A DNA stretch of 64,000 nt from CAXBMB01 sp052078155 (GCA_052078155.1 JBQJBP010000004.1:124001-188000), one strand, 5' to 3'. Counted from the first letter of the stretch, positions 1 through 9,120 are shown. Program-made: numbers and translations. The notes: generated from the sequence alone by a model not told the origin.

Positions 1-749
1 CCATCGCCCTTCTGGACGGCAAAATCTTTGTCGGTCTGAACGACGCCCAGATTGAACGTCTGGCCGAGCCGGAAAGCGAAGTTGCCAAGGTCAGTCGCCG
101 GGACATGGCAGCGGTTCTGACTTCCGGTGACCTGGGTGCCACCACCGTGGCCGGAACCATGATGGCCGCCCACATGGCAGGCATCGAGCTGTTCGCCACC
201 GGGGGCATCGGCGGCGTGCACCGCCAGGGGGAAAGCAGTCTCGACATCTCTGCAGACCTGCAGGAACTGGCCCGCACCCCCGTCTCTGTGGTCTCCAGCG
301 GCGCCAAGTCCATCCTCGACCTGCCGCGCACTCTGGAAGTTCTCGAAACTCTGGGCGTGCCGGTGGTGGGCTATGAAACCCTCGAACTGCCCGCCTTTTT
401 CACCCCCAGCAGCGGCCTGGATCTGGCCATGGGGGTCGCCAACGCAGGTCAGGCCGCAAGCCTGATCAATGCGCAACGGGGTCTGGGGCTGGAGGGCGGC
501 ATTCTCTTTACCAATCCAGTGCCTGACGAGGCGGCCCTGGAAGAGGCACAGGTCACAGCCTGGATCGAAGATGCCCTGGCCAGCGCCGATGAAGACGGCA
601 TCACCGGGAAAGATGTCACCCCTTACCTGCTGTCTTACCTGCACAGCCACAGCCAGGGGGCCACTCTGGCCGCCAACCGGGCGCTGTTGCTGGACAATGC
701 CCGGGTGGCTGCCGGGATTGCCGTGGCACTGGCCGAAAGTCGCCGCTGA
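1..749 (+). CDS. psuG: Pseudouridine-5'-phosphate glycosidase, 3' part
   Basis: The 5' end lies outside the window; the reading frame is open from base 3 and gives about 248 residues. The enzyme splits pseudouridine 5'-phosphate reversibly into uracil and ribose 5-phosphate in the cytoplasm, a step in pseudouridine salvage. The sequence carries the family signatures TGGIGGVHR, LDISADL (the metal-binding Asp region of the family) and SGAKSILDLPRTLE, whose Lys corresponds to the ribose-binding catalytic Lys of E. coli PsuG. The C-terminal NPVP motif and the Asn-containing HSHSQGATLAAN stretch are also typical. The usual partner, a PsuK-type kinase, would lie upstream of the window if present. 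Ends 116 bases before the helicase gene, same strand. Confidence 0.93.
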   Translation, partial: IALLDGKIFVGLNDAQIERLAEPESEVAKVSRRDMAAVLTSGDLGATTVAGTMMAAHMAGIELFATGGIGGVHRQGESSLDISADLQELARTPVSVVSSGAKSILDLPRTLEVLETLGVPVVGYETLELPAFFTPSSGLDLAMGVANAGQAASLINAQRGLGLEGGILFTNPVPDEAALEEAQVTAWIEDALASADEDGITGKDVTPYLLSYLHSHSQGATLAANRALLLDNARVAAGIAVALAESRR

Positions 750-865
750 GCCCTGCAACTCAAAGTAAAACTGGCAGCAGAGCGTCAGGACAGGCAGGCA
801 AAAGACCCGCCTTGCGAAAGTGCTTTGCTGACAGAAACGGCAAAAGGCCTAAACTTGCCGCTGTC

Positions 866-3337
866 ATGACCGCCCAACTGCCGCCCCTGTTTGAGAACTG
901 GTTTGCCCAACGGGGCTGGTCGGCCCACGCCCATCAGCTGGCATTGCTCAAAGCTGCTCAGGATGGACAATCGGCCCTGCTGATCGCGCCGACGGGCGGC
1001 GGCAAGACACTGGCCGGTTTTCTGCCCAGCCTGATAGAGCTGGCTGCGGCCCAGGAATCAGGTCATCCCCATGAAGGGCTGCACACCCTTTATGTCTCGC
1101 CTCTGAAAGCTCTGGCGGTGGATATCCAGCGCAACCTCATGACCCCTGTTGAGGAAATGGGGCTGGATCTGGCCATCGAAACCCGCACCGGGGACACGCC
1201 CCAGACCAAACGCCTGCGCCAGCGCAGCAAACCGCCGCAGATTTTGCTGACCACCCCGGAATCTCTGGCGCTGTTGCTGTCCTACCACGACGCCCCGGAA
1301 ATCTTCGCCAATCTGAAGTGCATGATTGTTGACGAGCTGCATGCCCTGGCTTTTGGCAAGCGGGGCGATCTGCTGGCCCTCGGTTTGTCCCGCCTTTCCT
1401 CCCTGTCCCCGGGTCTGCGACGGGTCGGACTCTCTGCCACCGTTCACGACCCCGTTGCCCTGACAGCCTGGCTGTCGCCCTCGGGACGGGCCGAAAGCGC
1501 GCCTGTCACCCGGGTAACCGGACGCGGCGGTGTGGAGCCGGAGCTGGAAATTCTGGTCACTCAGGAACGGTTGCCCTGGTCCGGGCATATGGCCGTACAT
1601 GCTCTGCCGGAAGTCTACGAGCGCATTCGACAGCACCGGACCACGCTGGTTTTTGTCAACACCAGAGCGCAGGCAGAACTGGCCTTTCAGGAGCTCTGGC
1701 GGGTCAACGAAGAAAACCTGCCCATTGCCCTGCACCATGGCTCTCTGGCCATCGAACAGCGTCGCAAGGTGGAAGCCGCCATGGCAAGGGGAGAGTTGCG
1801 GGCTGTGGTGGCCACCTCCTCTCTGGATCTGGGCATCGACTGGGCAGCGGTCGACCTGGTGGTTCAGGTCGGCGCGCCCAAAGGCGTATCACGGCTGCTG
1901 CAGCGTCTGGGCCGGGCGAACCACCGGCTCGACCAACCCTCCAAGGCGCTGCTGGTGCCCGCCAACCGTTTTGAGGTGCTGGAATGCCGGGCAGCAGTGG
2001 ACGGCGTGCGGGAAAAAACGCTGGACGGGGATCCCCTGCGCCCCGGTGGTCTGGACGTGCTGATCCAGCACATTCTGGGCCGGGCCTGTTGCGGCCCCTT
2101 TGAGGCGGATGCCCTCTACCGGGAAGTCACGCTGGCGGGCCCCTATGCGGATCTCAGCCGGGAAGATTTTGAGGATGCCCTGGGTTTCGTGATCAACGGT
2201 GGCTATGCGCTGCGATCCTATGAAAAGTATCGCCGACTGGTGCAGGACAAGAAGGGCCGCTGGAAAGTCTCCAACCCTCAGCACATCATGCGATACCGCC
2301 TCAACATGGGCGTCATCGTCGAAGAACCTCTGATCAAGGTGCAGATGAAGAACGGGCGCAAGCTGGGCGAAGTGGAAGAGGTCTTCATCCAGGGGCTGCT
2401 GCCCGGCGATACCTTCATCTTCTCCGGCCAGCTGCTGCGCTATGAGTCGATTAAGGAAACCACCGCCTACGTCTCCCGAGCCGCCGGGGGTGACGATCCG
2501 AAGGTGCCGGCCTACGGCGGTGGCCGCCTGCCGCTGTCGACCCATCTGGCCGACCGGGTAAGGGCCCAGCTGGAGCAGCCCAGCGGCTGGGACGGTTATC
2601 CAGCCGCTGTCACCGAATGGCTGCAGCAACAGCGCTGGTGCTCTGTCCTGCCGCCCCGCGACGGCCTGCTGGTGGAGAGTTTTCCCCGGGGCGATAAAGA
2701 ATTTCTGGTGGCCTACACCTTTGAAGGACGCAACGCTCACCAGACGCTGGGCATGCTGTTGACCCGCCGCATGGAGCGGCTGGGGCTTGGCCCCCTGGGC
2801 TTTGTTGCCACAGATTATGTTATCGCCATCTGGTCCCTGAAACGCCCGGAGCGCCATCAGGTTATCGAGCTGTTCGATGAAGATATGCTGGGCGACGATC
2901 TGGAGGAATGGATGGCTGAGTCCTCCATGTTGCGCCGAACCTTTCGCAACGTGGCGGTCATTGCCGGGCTGATCGACCGCAAGATCCCCGGTCAGGAAAA
3001 AACCCGCCGTCAGGTTACCTTCAACTCGGATCTGATTTACGACGTGCTGCGCAAGCATCAGGGCGACCACATCCTGTTACGCGCCACGAGGGCGGATGCA
3101 GCCGGAGGCCTGACGGACATCGGTCGATTGGGGGACCTCTTGGCCCGAATCCAGGGGCGCATTCACTATCAGAGCCTGGGTCAGGTTTCCCCTCTGGCCA
3201 TCCCCGTGCTGTTGGAAATCGGCCGCGAACAGGTCTACGGTGAGGCGCTGGATGATTTGCTGGAAGAAGCCGCCCAGGATCTGCTGGAGGAAGCAACGGC
3301 CGGCGGGAAAGCGGAACAGGCCTCCCTGCCCCTTTAA
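866..3337 (+). CDS. Ligase-associated Lhr-like DEXH-box DNA helicase
   Basis: An 823-residue superfamily 2 helicase of the Lhr type, in the class that travels with ATP-dependent DNA ligase and PdeM in bacterial DNA damage response clusters. Visible motifs: Walker A APTGGGKT (residues about 41-48), DELH (156-159), SAT (190-192), and the motif VI region QRLGRANHR near residue 345, followed by the winged-helix and Lhr C-terminal region. The frame is open further upstream to 812, but the start at 866 (MTAQLPPLFENW) fits the family N-terminus better. It lies 44 bases upstream of pdeM and probably shares its transcript. The ligase and exonuclease partners are not adjacent here; psuG occupies the upstream side. 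Confidence 0.9.
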   Translation: MTAQLPPLFENWFAQRGWSAHAHQLALLKAAQDGQSALLIAPTGGGKTLAGFLPSLIELAAAQESGHPHEGLHTLYVSPLKALAVDIQRNLMTPVEEMGLDLAIETRTGDTPQTKRLRQRSKPPQILLTTPESLALLLSYHDAPEIFANLKCMIVDELHALAFGKRGDLLALGLSRLSSLSPGLRRVGLSATVHDPVALTAWLSPSGRAESAPVTRVTGRGGVEPELEILVTQERLPWSGHMAVHALPEVYERIRQHRTTLVFVNTRAQAELAFQELWRVNEENLPIALHHGSLAIEQRRKVEAAMARGELRAVVATSSLDLGIDWAAVDLVVQVGAPKGVSRLLQRLGRANHRLDQPSKALLVPANRFEVLECRAAVDGVREKTLDGDPLRPGGLDVLIQHILGRACCGPFEADALYREVTLAGPYADLSREDFEDALGFVINGGYALRSYEKYRRLVQDKKGRWKVSNPQHIMRYRLNMGVIVEEPLIKVQMKNGRKLGEVEEVFIQGLLPGDTFIFSGQLLRYESIKETTAYVSRAAGGDDPKVPAYGGGRLPLSTHLADRVRAQLEQPSGWDGYPAAVTEWLQQQRWCSVLPPRDGLLVESFPRGDKEFLVAYTFEGRNAHQTLGMLLTRRMERLGLGPLGFVATDYVIAIWSLKRPERHQVIELFDEDMLGDDLEEWMAESSMLRRTFRNVAVIAGLIDRKIPGQEKTRRQVTFNSDLIYDVLRKHQGDHILLRATRADAAGGLTDIGRLGDLLARIQGRIHYQSLGQVSPLAIPVLLEIGREQVYGEALDDLLEEAAQDLLEEATAGGKAEQASLPL

Positions 3338-3381
3338 GTGGGTGAACTGAAGATCAGAGAATCAGAGAGTTTAGGTACGGC

Positions 3382-4119
3382 ATGACGCCCTTACTGCAGC
3401 CGCAGTCACACACAGGACAGGAGGCCCGCCTTCGGGTCAACGGTGCAGAGTTGGTTGCCGATCCTTCCGGTGTGGCCTGGTGGCCAGAACGCCGCTGCCT
3501 TTTCGTGGCTGACCTGCACCTGGAAAAGGGTTCTGCTCTGGCCGGACGCGGCCTGCTGCTGCCGCCCTATGACAGCCGGACGACCCTGAAGCGTCTGCAG
3601 CAGGTGATCGATCGTCTGCAGCCTGAAACGGTGATCTGTCTGGGCGACTCCTTTCATGACCAGGACGCTGCAAGACGACTGGATCCCGATGACCAGCAGC
3701 AGCTTGTAGCTCTCGTATCCGCCCGTCAGTGGGTCTGGATCGCAGGCAACCATGATCCCCTGCCTCCCGGGGACCTGGGCGGTCAGGTATCAGAGGAACT
3801 GGTCATGGGCCCGCTGGTTCTGCGCCACGAGGCTCTGCCGCTTCATCCCGTGACCGGAGTGAGCCAGTCTGCCGGAGAGCTTTCCGGTCATTTCCACCCC
3901 AAAGCCGCGGTTAAGCTTCGGGCCCGGCGATACTCTGGAAAGTGCTTCATCAGTGATGGTCAGCGCCTGATACTGCCATCGTTCGGCGCTTACACTGGCG
4001 GTCTGGACGTGCTGGACCCGGCCATATCCGGCCTTTTTCCCAAAGGCTTTTCTGTTGTGTTGCTGGGGCGGGACAAGGTCTACGCCTTCCCCAAAAAGGC
4101 CTTGCGCACGATCACATAA
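3382..4119 (+). CDS. pdeM: Ligase-associated DNA damage response endonuclease PdeM
   Basis: A 245-residue calcineurin-like metallophosphoesterase. The metal-binding motifs are all present: DLH (44-46), GD in LGDSFHD (88-89), GNHD (122-125) and GHFH (169-172). Length and the preceding Lhr-type helicase match the PdeM family, whose members work with the helicase and an ATP-dependent ligase in repair. The ATG at 3382 starts 44 bases after the helicase stop. A dispersed repeat element begins 58 bases after its stop and no other clear terminator is seen there. Confidence 0.9.
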   Translation: MTPLLQPQSHTGQEARLRVNGAELVADPSGVAWWPERRCLFVADLHLEKGSALAGRGLLLPPYDSRTTLKRLQQVIDRLQPETVICLGDSFHDQDAARRLDPDDQQQLVALVSARQWVWIAGNHDPLPPGDLGGQVSEELVMGPLVLRHEALPLHPVTGVSQSAGELSGHFHPKAAVKLRARRYSGKCFISDGQRLILPSFGAYTGGLDVLDPAISGLFPKGFSVVLLGRDKVYAFPKKALRTIT

Positions 4120-4177
4120 AAAGAGGTCGGCACAGAACAAGTGGCCGATGTCTCTCTTTCTTCCGACGGTGCCAACA

Positions 4178-4310
4178 TAGAGGCAAATCGGTTTAAGTGG
4201 ACTCACTAGGTGATAACGCTTGAAGCGTGGAACTCTTTTCAATGTGTTAGAGGATGATTCACAGTTTAGTTCCAAGCGCGAAGCGCTTCGAACTGAACCG
4301 ATCATTCTCT
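4178..4310 (+). mobile_element. Dispersed MITE-like element, copy 1
   Basis: Near-full copy of the family described at 50812-50949. It begins TAGAGGCAAATCGG and ends CCGATCATTCTCTA, with TA at both outer ends. All three internal hairpins are recognisable; the third has AAGCGC/GCGCTT arms around a short loop. It lies just downstream of pdeM and may help end its transcript. Confidence 0.85.
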
Positions 4311-4313
4311 AGA

Positions 4314-4573
4314 CCGTTGCCCGCCAGACATCTCTATCGGCTGTTCAGCCAGGCATTTTTCGCCAACCGCCTCTGCCTGGAATCCATCCTGGTGGATCAC
4401 CGGTTCGTTCCGTCACAAAAGCTTCATGCCACTGACCGAGAACCGACCCGCCCAGCGCCTAGAACCTCACCTGTTCGCTACGTATTTCACGGGCTTTGTG
4501 ACTTCCGACTGGTTCGGCCCGAAAGAACACCCCACTTGGACGGATAGGCTATGGGCCTCTCCGTCTTTTTTTT
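4314..4573 (+). ncRNA. Possible small structured RNA upstream of an orphan terminator
   Basis: No convincing protein is encoded between the repeat copy at 4178 and the binding-protein gene at 4719, yet a strong plus-strand terminator closes this stretch at 4539-4573. Upstream are two simple stem-loops: CCAGGCA (4349-4355) with TGCCTGG (4374-4380), and ATCCA (4382-4386) with TGGAT (4393-4397). It does not resemble 6S, SRP RNA, tmRNA or a cobalamin riboswitch as far as can be judged by reading. It may instead be the tail of a pdeM transcript. Treat as a candidate only. Confidence 0.22.
4539..4573 (+). terminator. Rho-independent terminator with no gene directly upstream
   Basis: GACGGA pairs with TCCGTC, with an inner AGGC/GCCT stem, followed by a run of T at 4565-4573. 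The nearest plus-strand gene upstream is pdeM, 420 bases away across a repeat element. Confidence 0.7.
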
Positions 4574-4718
4574 GTGTTCGGCGCTTTGTTGCCATGCAGA
4601 GAACTCGCTTCTAGACTCAGTCCTCTTGAGCTAACTCATCATTTGATAAGGCTTACAGGATCAGGATCAATCCCAGGGTCGTTCCCCGGGATGCAGATAC
4701 AAGCGAGTTCGCCGTTCA

Positions 4719-5543
4719 ATGCTCTCAGTCGTTCGGGCTTTTTCATTGGTTTTGACCCTGTCCCTCGTTTTCTGGGGACTGCCCGCAGACGCGGATAACA
4801 ACACCTCCCAGAGCTCAGCGTCTCCCACCACGACCACCAACAAAGACAGCTCCCCGACCCTGGTCGCGGGGGTGTTTGAACTGGCGCCCTACTATCTGGC
4901 TGGCTCGCCGGGTATGCCGGGCATGTTCGTTGATGCCCTGGCCGCACTTTCTGAGCGCTCCGGCATTGCACTGCAGCTGAAAACGGCCCCGGTCAACCGC
5001 GTGATCAAAGGCTATCGGCAGGGCAGTGTGGATCTGACGATTGTGCTGGGGGATCTGCTGCCTGCGCTGTCTGCCGAAACGGTTTTTCCCTCAACACCAC
5101 TGGTCGTGCTGGGATCCAGTCAGGTCCCCATTACAGAGGTGAGCGACCTGAACCAGACAACCATCACCTCCCCTTCTGATGCAGCCTCCGGCGCGCTGCA
5201 GGCCTTCGCCGCCGATCAGCAGTTCAACACCGTGTTGATCAAAGATTATGAAATCGCGGTCAGAATGCTGGACAAAGGCAGGGTGGATGGCGTGCTGGGT
5301 GTCTGGCCGACCCTGAACTATGCGGCACGGACCAGTGGCGTTTCCCTCAATGGCACCCCTTTGATCGTCAAGGATCTGCGCCTGGTGCTTAGCCTGTCCC
5401 CCTATGGGCAGATCACCCCTGACCTGCAGCAGAAGCTGGAAGCAGCGCGCCTGAGCCTGGAATTGGATGGAACCTTCGTCCGGATCTATCACAAGTATCT
5501 GGGGCGTCCGCTGGCTGGCTATCGCCTTCAAAAACCCGGGTGA
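4719..5543 (+). CDS. Periplasmic solute-binding family 3-like protein
   Basis: A 274-residue secreted protein. Residues 1-26 form a signal peptide (basic start, hydrophobic core, cleavage likely after PADA). The mature part reads like an amino-acid-type SBP_bac_3 domain: an early LVAGVFELAPYY segment, a GMFVDALAALSERSG stretch, and a later GVLGVWPTLNYA and GTFVRIYHKYLG end. No permease or ATPase is nearby, so it is an orphan binding protein, possibly a sensor or periplasmic signalling partner. The ligand cannot be told. The ribosome binding site is weak and the start is uncertain. It sits between repeat copies 1 and 2. Confidence 0.75.
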   Translation: MLSVVRAFSLVLTLSLVFWGLPADADNNTSQSSASPTTTTNKDSSPTLVAGVFELAPYYLAGSPGMPGMFVDALAALSERSGIALQLKTAPVNRVIKGYRQGSVDLTIVLGDLLPALSAETVFPSTPLVVLGSSQVPITEVSDLNQTTITSPSDAASGALQAFAADQQFNTVLIKDYEIAVRMLDKGRVDGVLGVWPTLNYAARTSGVSLNGTPLIVKDLRLVLSLSPYGQITPDLQQKLEAARLSLELDGTFVRIYHKYLGRPLAGYRLQKPG

Positions 5544-5720
5544 CGTCTGATCTGGTTTTCATCTGATTGTGTTTTGATCTGACCAGATCCTGGTGCTTGC
5601 CCGGTGCTTTAAAAAACACTGTGCCAACCCGAAAGGGGCATGCACAGAGCAACCTAGACCTCGCTTGAGAGCAACAGAAGGCCCCGCAGCTTAACTCCGC
5701 TTGTTCAGATCAATCGCTGT

Positions 5721-5854
5721 TAGAGTCAAATCGGTTTAAGTAGAATCACTCCGTGATAACACTTGAAGCGTGAAACTCTTTTCAGTGTTTTAGAGGATGA
5801 TTCACGGTTTGGTTTCAAGCGCAAAGCGCTTCTAACTGAACCGATCATTCTCCA
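5721..5854 (+). mobile_element. Dispersed MITE-like element, copy 2
   Basis: Near-full copy, TAGAGTCAAATCGG at the left and CCGATCATTCTCCA at the right. It lies between two convergent genes and its last ten bases overlap the 3' end of the minus-strand gene at 5845-6084, supplying that gene's TGA stop. Confidence 0.87.
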
Positions 5855-6084
5855 GTGATTTTGTTTTTCAGGCGACCGGCCAGCCGGCCGGCGAAACGGG
5901 CAGGCTCATCATAGGGGTCCACTTCCCGGGACACATCGCGCCACTGTTCGCCGGAGGCTCTGGCTGCTGACTTTGCCCGGGGTTTGACTTCCTGCTCAAA
6001 AATTTCCGCGGCCTTTGCCCGCGCGCGGGGGTCGGCGGCGGCTTTGCGCAATGCCGAGGACAGCAGGGATTTCAGAAACACCAT
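5845..6084 (-). CDS. Small hypothetical basic protein
   Basis: A 79-residue protein rich in Ala, Arg and Lys, probably helical, without membrane segments or a signal peptide. An AGAGGAG ribosome binding site lies at good spacing upstream of the ATG on the minus strand, which supports a real gene. The C-terminus (GRLKNKITGE) and the TGA stop run into repeat copy 2, so the present end may have been created or shortened by that element. Function not recognised. Confidence 0.6.
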   Translation of the reverse strand: MVFLKSLLSSALRKAAADPRARAKAAEIFEQEVKPRAKSAARASGEQWRDVSREVDPYDEPARFAGRLAGRLKNKITGE

Positions 6085-6279
6085 GGGAAAGCTCCTCTCA
6101 CCCCTTTCTTTTGGCGCGTATTGCCTTGGGTTTCAAGGTTCTCCTGGCAGTTTTCAGATCCTGCCAGTTTATGTCAGGACGCCTGCCGCCCGGGCTTGCG
6201 ATGACAGGCTGATCTGCGGCATCTCTTAAACCAGGTAAGCAATAAAGAACCAGCCACAGACCGTCTCGGGAGGATGACA

Positions 6280-6927
6280 ATGACAGAGAACCCGGATCAT
6301 CAGGCCAACGATCTGGAAAATGACCTGGAAAGCGCCTTTCCTCCTGACGCTCAGTCCCGCACACGCTGCGCCTGGGTCCCGGCTGACGATCCGCTCTATC
6401 AGGCTTACCACGATGACGAATGGGGCAAACCGCAAAGGGATGCCCGGGATCTCTATGAACAACTGATGCTGGAGGCCTTTCAGGCCGGGTTGTCATGGAA
6501 AACCATCCTGCACAAGCGCGAAGGCTTTCGTCGCGCGTTCGGTGGTTTTGAGCCTGAGCGTATTGCCCGCTATGACGAGGCGAAAATAGAAGAGCTGCTG
6601 CAAGACACTGGCATTGTCCGGCACCGGGGTAAAATCCTGGCAACCATCAAGGGCGCGCAAAGCTGGTTACGGCTGGAACGGGAGAATCCCGGCGGATTTT
6701 CCGCCTTCATCTGGCAGACTGTTGAGGGCAAGACACAACACAACAGCCCGGCAACGCTCGCCGACGTGCCAGGAAAGACCGCCCAGGCAGAACTGCTGTC
6801 AAAGCGGCTGAAGAAGGAAGGCTTTAACTTTGTCGGCCCCACCATCTGCTACGCCTTCATGCAGGCTGCCGGACTGGTGGATGACCACACCCAAGACTGT
6901 TTCTGCCATCAGGCTGCCGGAGATTAG
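6280..6927 (+). CDS. tag: DNA-3-methyladenine glycosylase I
   Basis: A 215-residue base-excision repair glycosylase that removes 3-methyladenine from alkylated DNA. The zinc-binding residues of the family are visible: Cys30 in RCAW, His44 in YHDDEWG, and the C-terminal DHTQDCFCH cluster. The central LMLEAFQAGLSWKTIL segment is characteristic. The first 25 residues are an unconserved acidic extension. Two ATGs compete: 6274 directly abuts GGGAGG, while 6280 has it at six bases, so 6280 is preferred. Stands alone. Confidence 0.93.
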   Translation: MTENPDHQANDLENDLESAFPPDAQSRTRCAWVPADDPLYQAYHDDEWGKPQRDARDLYEQLMLEAFQAGLSWKTILHKREGFRRAFGGFEPERIARYDEAKIEELLQDTGIVRHRGKILATIKGAQSWLRLERENPGGFSAFIWQTVEGKTQHNSPATLADVPGKTAQAELLSKRLKKEGFNFVGPTICYAFMQAAGLVDDHTQDCFCHQAAGD

Positions 6928-7001
6928 ACAAGGCTGGTATCAGAATGCCCGCAAGACGCCCCCCAAAAGATCAGAAAAATTCCTTTGAGAACGGCTCTCT
7001 C

Positions 7002-7481
7002 TTACAGGCCGATGACCAGAGGGCTGTGATTGGGTGATTCCAGGGTGTCTTCTGCACAGGGGTAAATACAGACCAACAGGAAATCAACCGCAGCACCTTC
7101 TTTTGAAAGCGGCAGCATCAGTTTGTTCACACGGGTATAGGGTCGGTCGATCAAGGCTGCTCGATCAACAAACTCCGGCTCTCTGCTCGCCACAATGCGT
7201 CTGTATTCTTCCATCAAAGGCCACAGACGTTTGGGCAGTTCAGACAGTTTAGCTCCGGTCCAGTCAAAGCCCAGCTCTTCACGCAAAGCCGTGCCATTCA
7301 GCCGGTAATAGAAATCTGCGCCATCATCACAGACTTCAATCAATATCAGGTACCCCAACCAAGGCTTCAACAAGAAGGGATCGAATTCCCGTCTCAGCGG
7401 TAATGACTGAGATCCCTTTTTGTCATGCCAGAGGTCCATCAGGCCCTGCATCTTCTCGGGAAGGGGCGTACCACCTACCAT
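7002..7481 (-). CDS. PAS_5-type single-domain PAS protein
   Basis: A 159-residue cytoplasmic protein that looks like one PAS domain of the PAS_5 family: an LMDLWHDKKG start, RREFDPFLLKPWLGYLILIEV, a YYRLNGTALREELGFDWTG core, and a late YTRVNKLMLPLSKEG strand pair. No output domain is attached. The family is often present in several copies in Rhodospirillales-like genomes; ligand and partner are unknown. The start at 7481 is chosen because AGGAGG lies about seven bases upstream, although the frame is open to 7577. A paralogue lies at 22621-23130. Confidence 0.78.
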   Translation of the reverse strand: MVGGTPLPEKMQGLMDLWHDKKGSQSLPLRREFDPFLLKPWLGYLILIEVCDDGADFYYRLNGTALREELGFDWTGAKLSELPKRLWPLMEEYRRIVASREPEFVDRAALIDRPYTRVNKLMLPLSKEGAAVDFLLVCIYPCAEDTLESPNHSPLVIGL

Positions 7482-7846
7482 TGGCTGCCTCCTGATTATT
7501 CTTATGTTTCTCACCCTGCAATTTTGTAGGTGGGTTGAAAGTTTTTTTTCACCAGATCTTGAAATGCATTTTATCAATCCAATGGGTCACGAAAAATTCT
7601 TATGGGAAAAGGGTTGCGGAAAGGCAAACCACTGCAGGTCGTATTGGCAGGTGCAGAGAGACAGCAATGCCGCCTCTCCCTGAACAGCAGAGCTTCCATG
7701 CGGGGCTGAACATTGTCTATAAAGCCGCTGCTTGATATAGAGCAGCCAAGGTAAGGGTCTGGACGATGATCTGCCCTTTCAACCCGGCTTCTGCGCACCC
7801 CAACCGGCGCAGCCGCTTTCTCGCCGCTTACTCATGGAAAAAGCAG
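7482..7846. other. Intergenic region without a recognised feature
   Basis: Divergent spacer between the PAS gene and purC. It should hold both promoters; none could be assigned by eye. No repeat copy or RNA gene was seen. Confidence 0.5.
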
Positions 7847-8608
7847 ATGCAAGGCAAACAACTCTACGAAGGCAAGGCAAAAGTCCTCTTTGAAGGTCCG
7901 GAAGAAGGCACTTTGGTCCAATACTTCAAAGACGACGCCACCGCCTTCAACAATGTTAAAAAAGGCACCATCGTCGGCAAAGGCGTGCTCAACAACTGCA
8001 TCTCAGAGTTCCTGATGCAGAATTTGGGGGCGATGGGTATCCCCACGCACTTCATCCAGCGCCTGAGCCTGCGCGAACAGCTGGTGCGCCATGTGGAAAT
8101 CGTGCCGCTGGAAGTGATCGTGCGCAATGTGGCCGCCGGCTCTCTTTCCAAACGCCTGGGCATTGAAGAGGGCATTGAACTGCCCCGAGCTCTGGTCGAG
8201 TACTGCCTGAAAGATGACGATCTGGGCGATCCGCTGATCGCCGAAGAACACATCACCACCTTTGGCTGGGCCAGCCCCGACGAGCTGGATGAGATCCTGC
8301 ACATGACCCTCAGGATCAATGACTTCCTGTCCGGCCTGTTCCTGGGCATCGGTCTCAAACTGGTGGACTTCAAGCTGGAGTTTGGTCGCCTGGAAACAGA
8401 AGACGGTCCGCAGATCGTCCTTGCCGATGAAATCAGCCCGGACTCCTGCCGTCTTTGGGACATCGAAACCAACGAGAAGATGGACAAAGACCGCTTCCGC
8501 CGCGATCTGGGCAAAGTGGAAGAAGCCTATCAGGAAGTGGCCCGCCGCCTGGGTGTGCTGCCGAACATGGATGAACTGGAAGCTGAAGGCAGCGACAGCC
8601 TGCAGTAA
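7847..8608 (+). CDS. purC: Phosphoribosylaminoimidazole-succinocarboxamide synthase (SAICAR synthetase)
   Basis: A 253-residue enzyme of de novo purine synthesis that joins CAIR and aspartate using ATP. Recognisable motifs: YEGKAKVLFEGPE, YFKDDATAFNN, KGVLNN, VRNVAAGSLSKR, and the C-terminal LADEISPDSCRLWD. The frame is open to 7766, but family members begin with a short M-x-x-x-QLYEGKAK, so 7847 is chosen. In many alphaproteobacteria purC lies directly before purS; here four unrelated genes and two repeat copies lie in between. A terminator at 8799 closes the unit. Confidence 0.96.
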   Translation: MQGKQLYEGKAKVLFEGPEEGTLVQYFKDDATAFNNVKKGTIVGKGVLNNCISEFLMQNLGAMGIPTHFIQRLSLREQLVRHVEIVPLEVIVRNVAAGSLSKRLGIEEGIELPRALVEYCLKDDDLGDPLIAEEHITTFGWASPDELDEILHMTLRINDFLSGLFLGIGLKLVDFKLEFGRLETEDGPQIVLADEISPDSCRLWDIETNEKMDKDRFRRDLGKVEEAYQEVARRLGVLPNMDELEAEGSDSLQ

Positions 8609-8798
8609 CCGGCCCCCTCATCATGAGAGCGTGTTTGCCTTAACCGGGCGCGTTAAATGAGAAACGCTCAGGCATAACCGCTCTCTTTACCAAACCGGAC
8701 GACGATCAGGCACAGCCGGGGCAATGGCGCTGAACATCTGCAAGCAAAGACCCAGTAACAAAGACACCTGGCAACAAAAACAACTTACGACAAAAACA

Positions 8799-8836
8799 GG
8801 GGGCGCGCCTTGATCTGACAGAGCGCGCCCCTTTTC
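8799..8836 (+). terminator. Rho-independent terminator downstream of purC
   Basis: GGGGCGCGC (from 8800) pairs with GCGCGCCCC (8823-8831) around a 14-base loop, followed by TTTT. Confidence 0.85.
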
Positions 8837-8868
8837 GTTTCAGCCTATTGGAGAGGCAGGGAAACAGA

Positions 8869-9120
8869 ATGGCAAAGAAAGCCCGGAGTGTGCGAGGCCC
8901 GGTTCTGGCTCTGCTGGTTGGCCTGGCCTTCCTGCTGCTGGCACTGGTCATCGCCTATCTGAACCATCAGCAGCTCGCGGAACTGGCTGAAGCAGACCTG
9001 CCTCTCGGGTTTTTCCTGATCCTTAGTCTGGGCGGCGGCGGTCTGGTCTGTGCGTTTCTGCTGCTCGGGTATCTGTCCCGGCGCAGCCAGCTTTCCAACA
9101 CCACCGAACGTGAAAAGTAA
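8869..9120 (+). CDS. Small two-helix membrane protein, hypothetical
   Basis: An 83-residue protein with a basic N-terminus and two membrane spans: about residues 12-34 (VLALLVGLAFLLLALVIAYL) and 47-68 (LGFFLILSLGGGGLVCAFLLL), then a short polar basic tail. An upstream TTG at 8848 is in frame, but the ATG at 8869 with GGAGAGG upstream is preferred. It follows the purC terminator and converges on bluB. Function not recognised. Confidence 0.55.
   Translation: MAKKARSVRGPVLALLVGLAFLLLALVIAYLNHQQLAELAEADLPLGFFLILSLGGGGLVCAFLLLGYLSRRSQLSNTTEREK

Noticed and set aside
4426..4440. GCCACTG motif as part of a cobalamin riboswitch
   Set aside because: The other conserved blocks of that riboswitch are absent.
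4254..4798. Overlapping plus-strand open frames after pdeM
   Set aside because: They begin inside repeat copy 1 or cross the terminator at 4539, and the translations show no conserved pattern.
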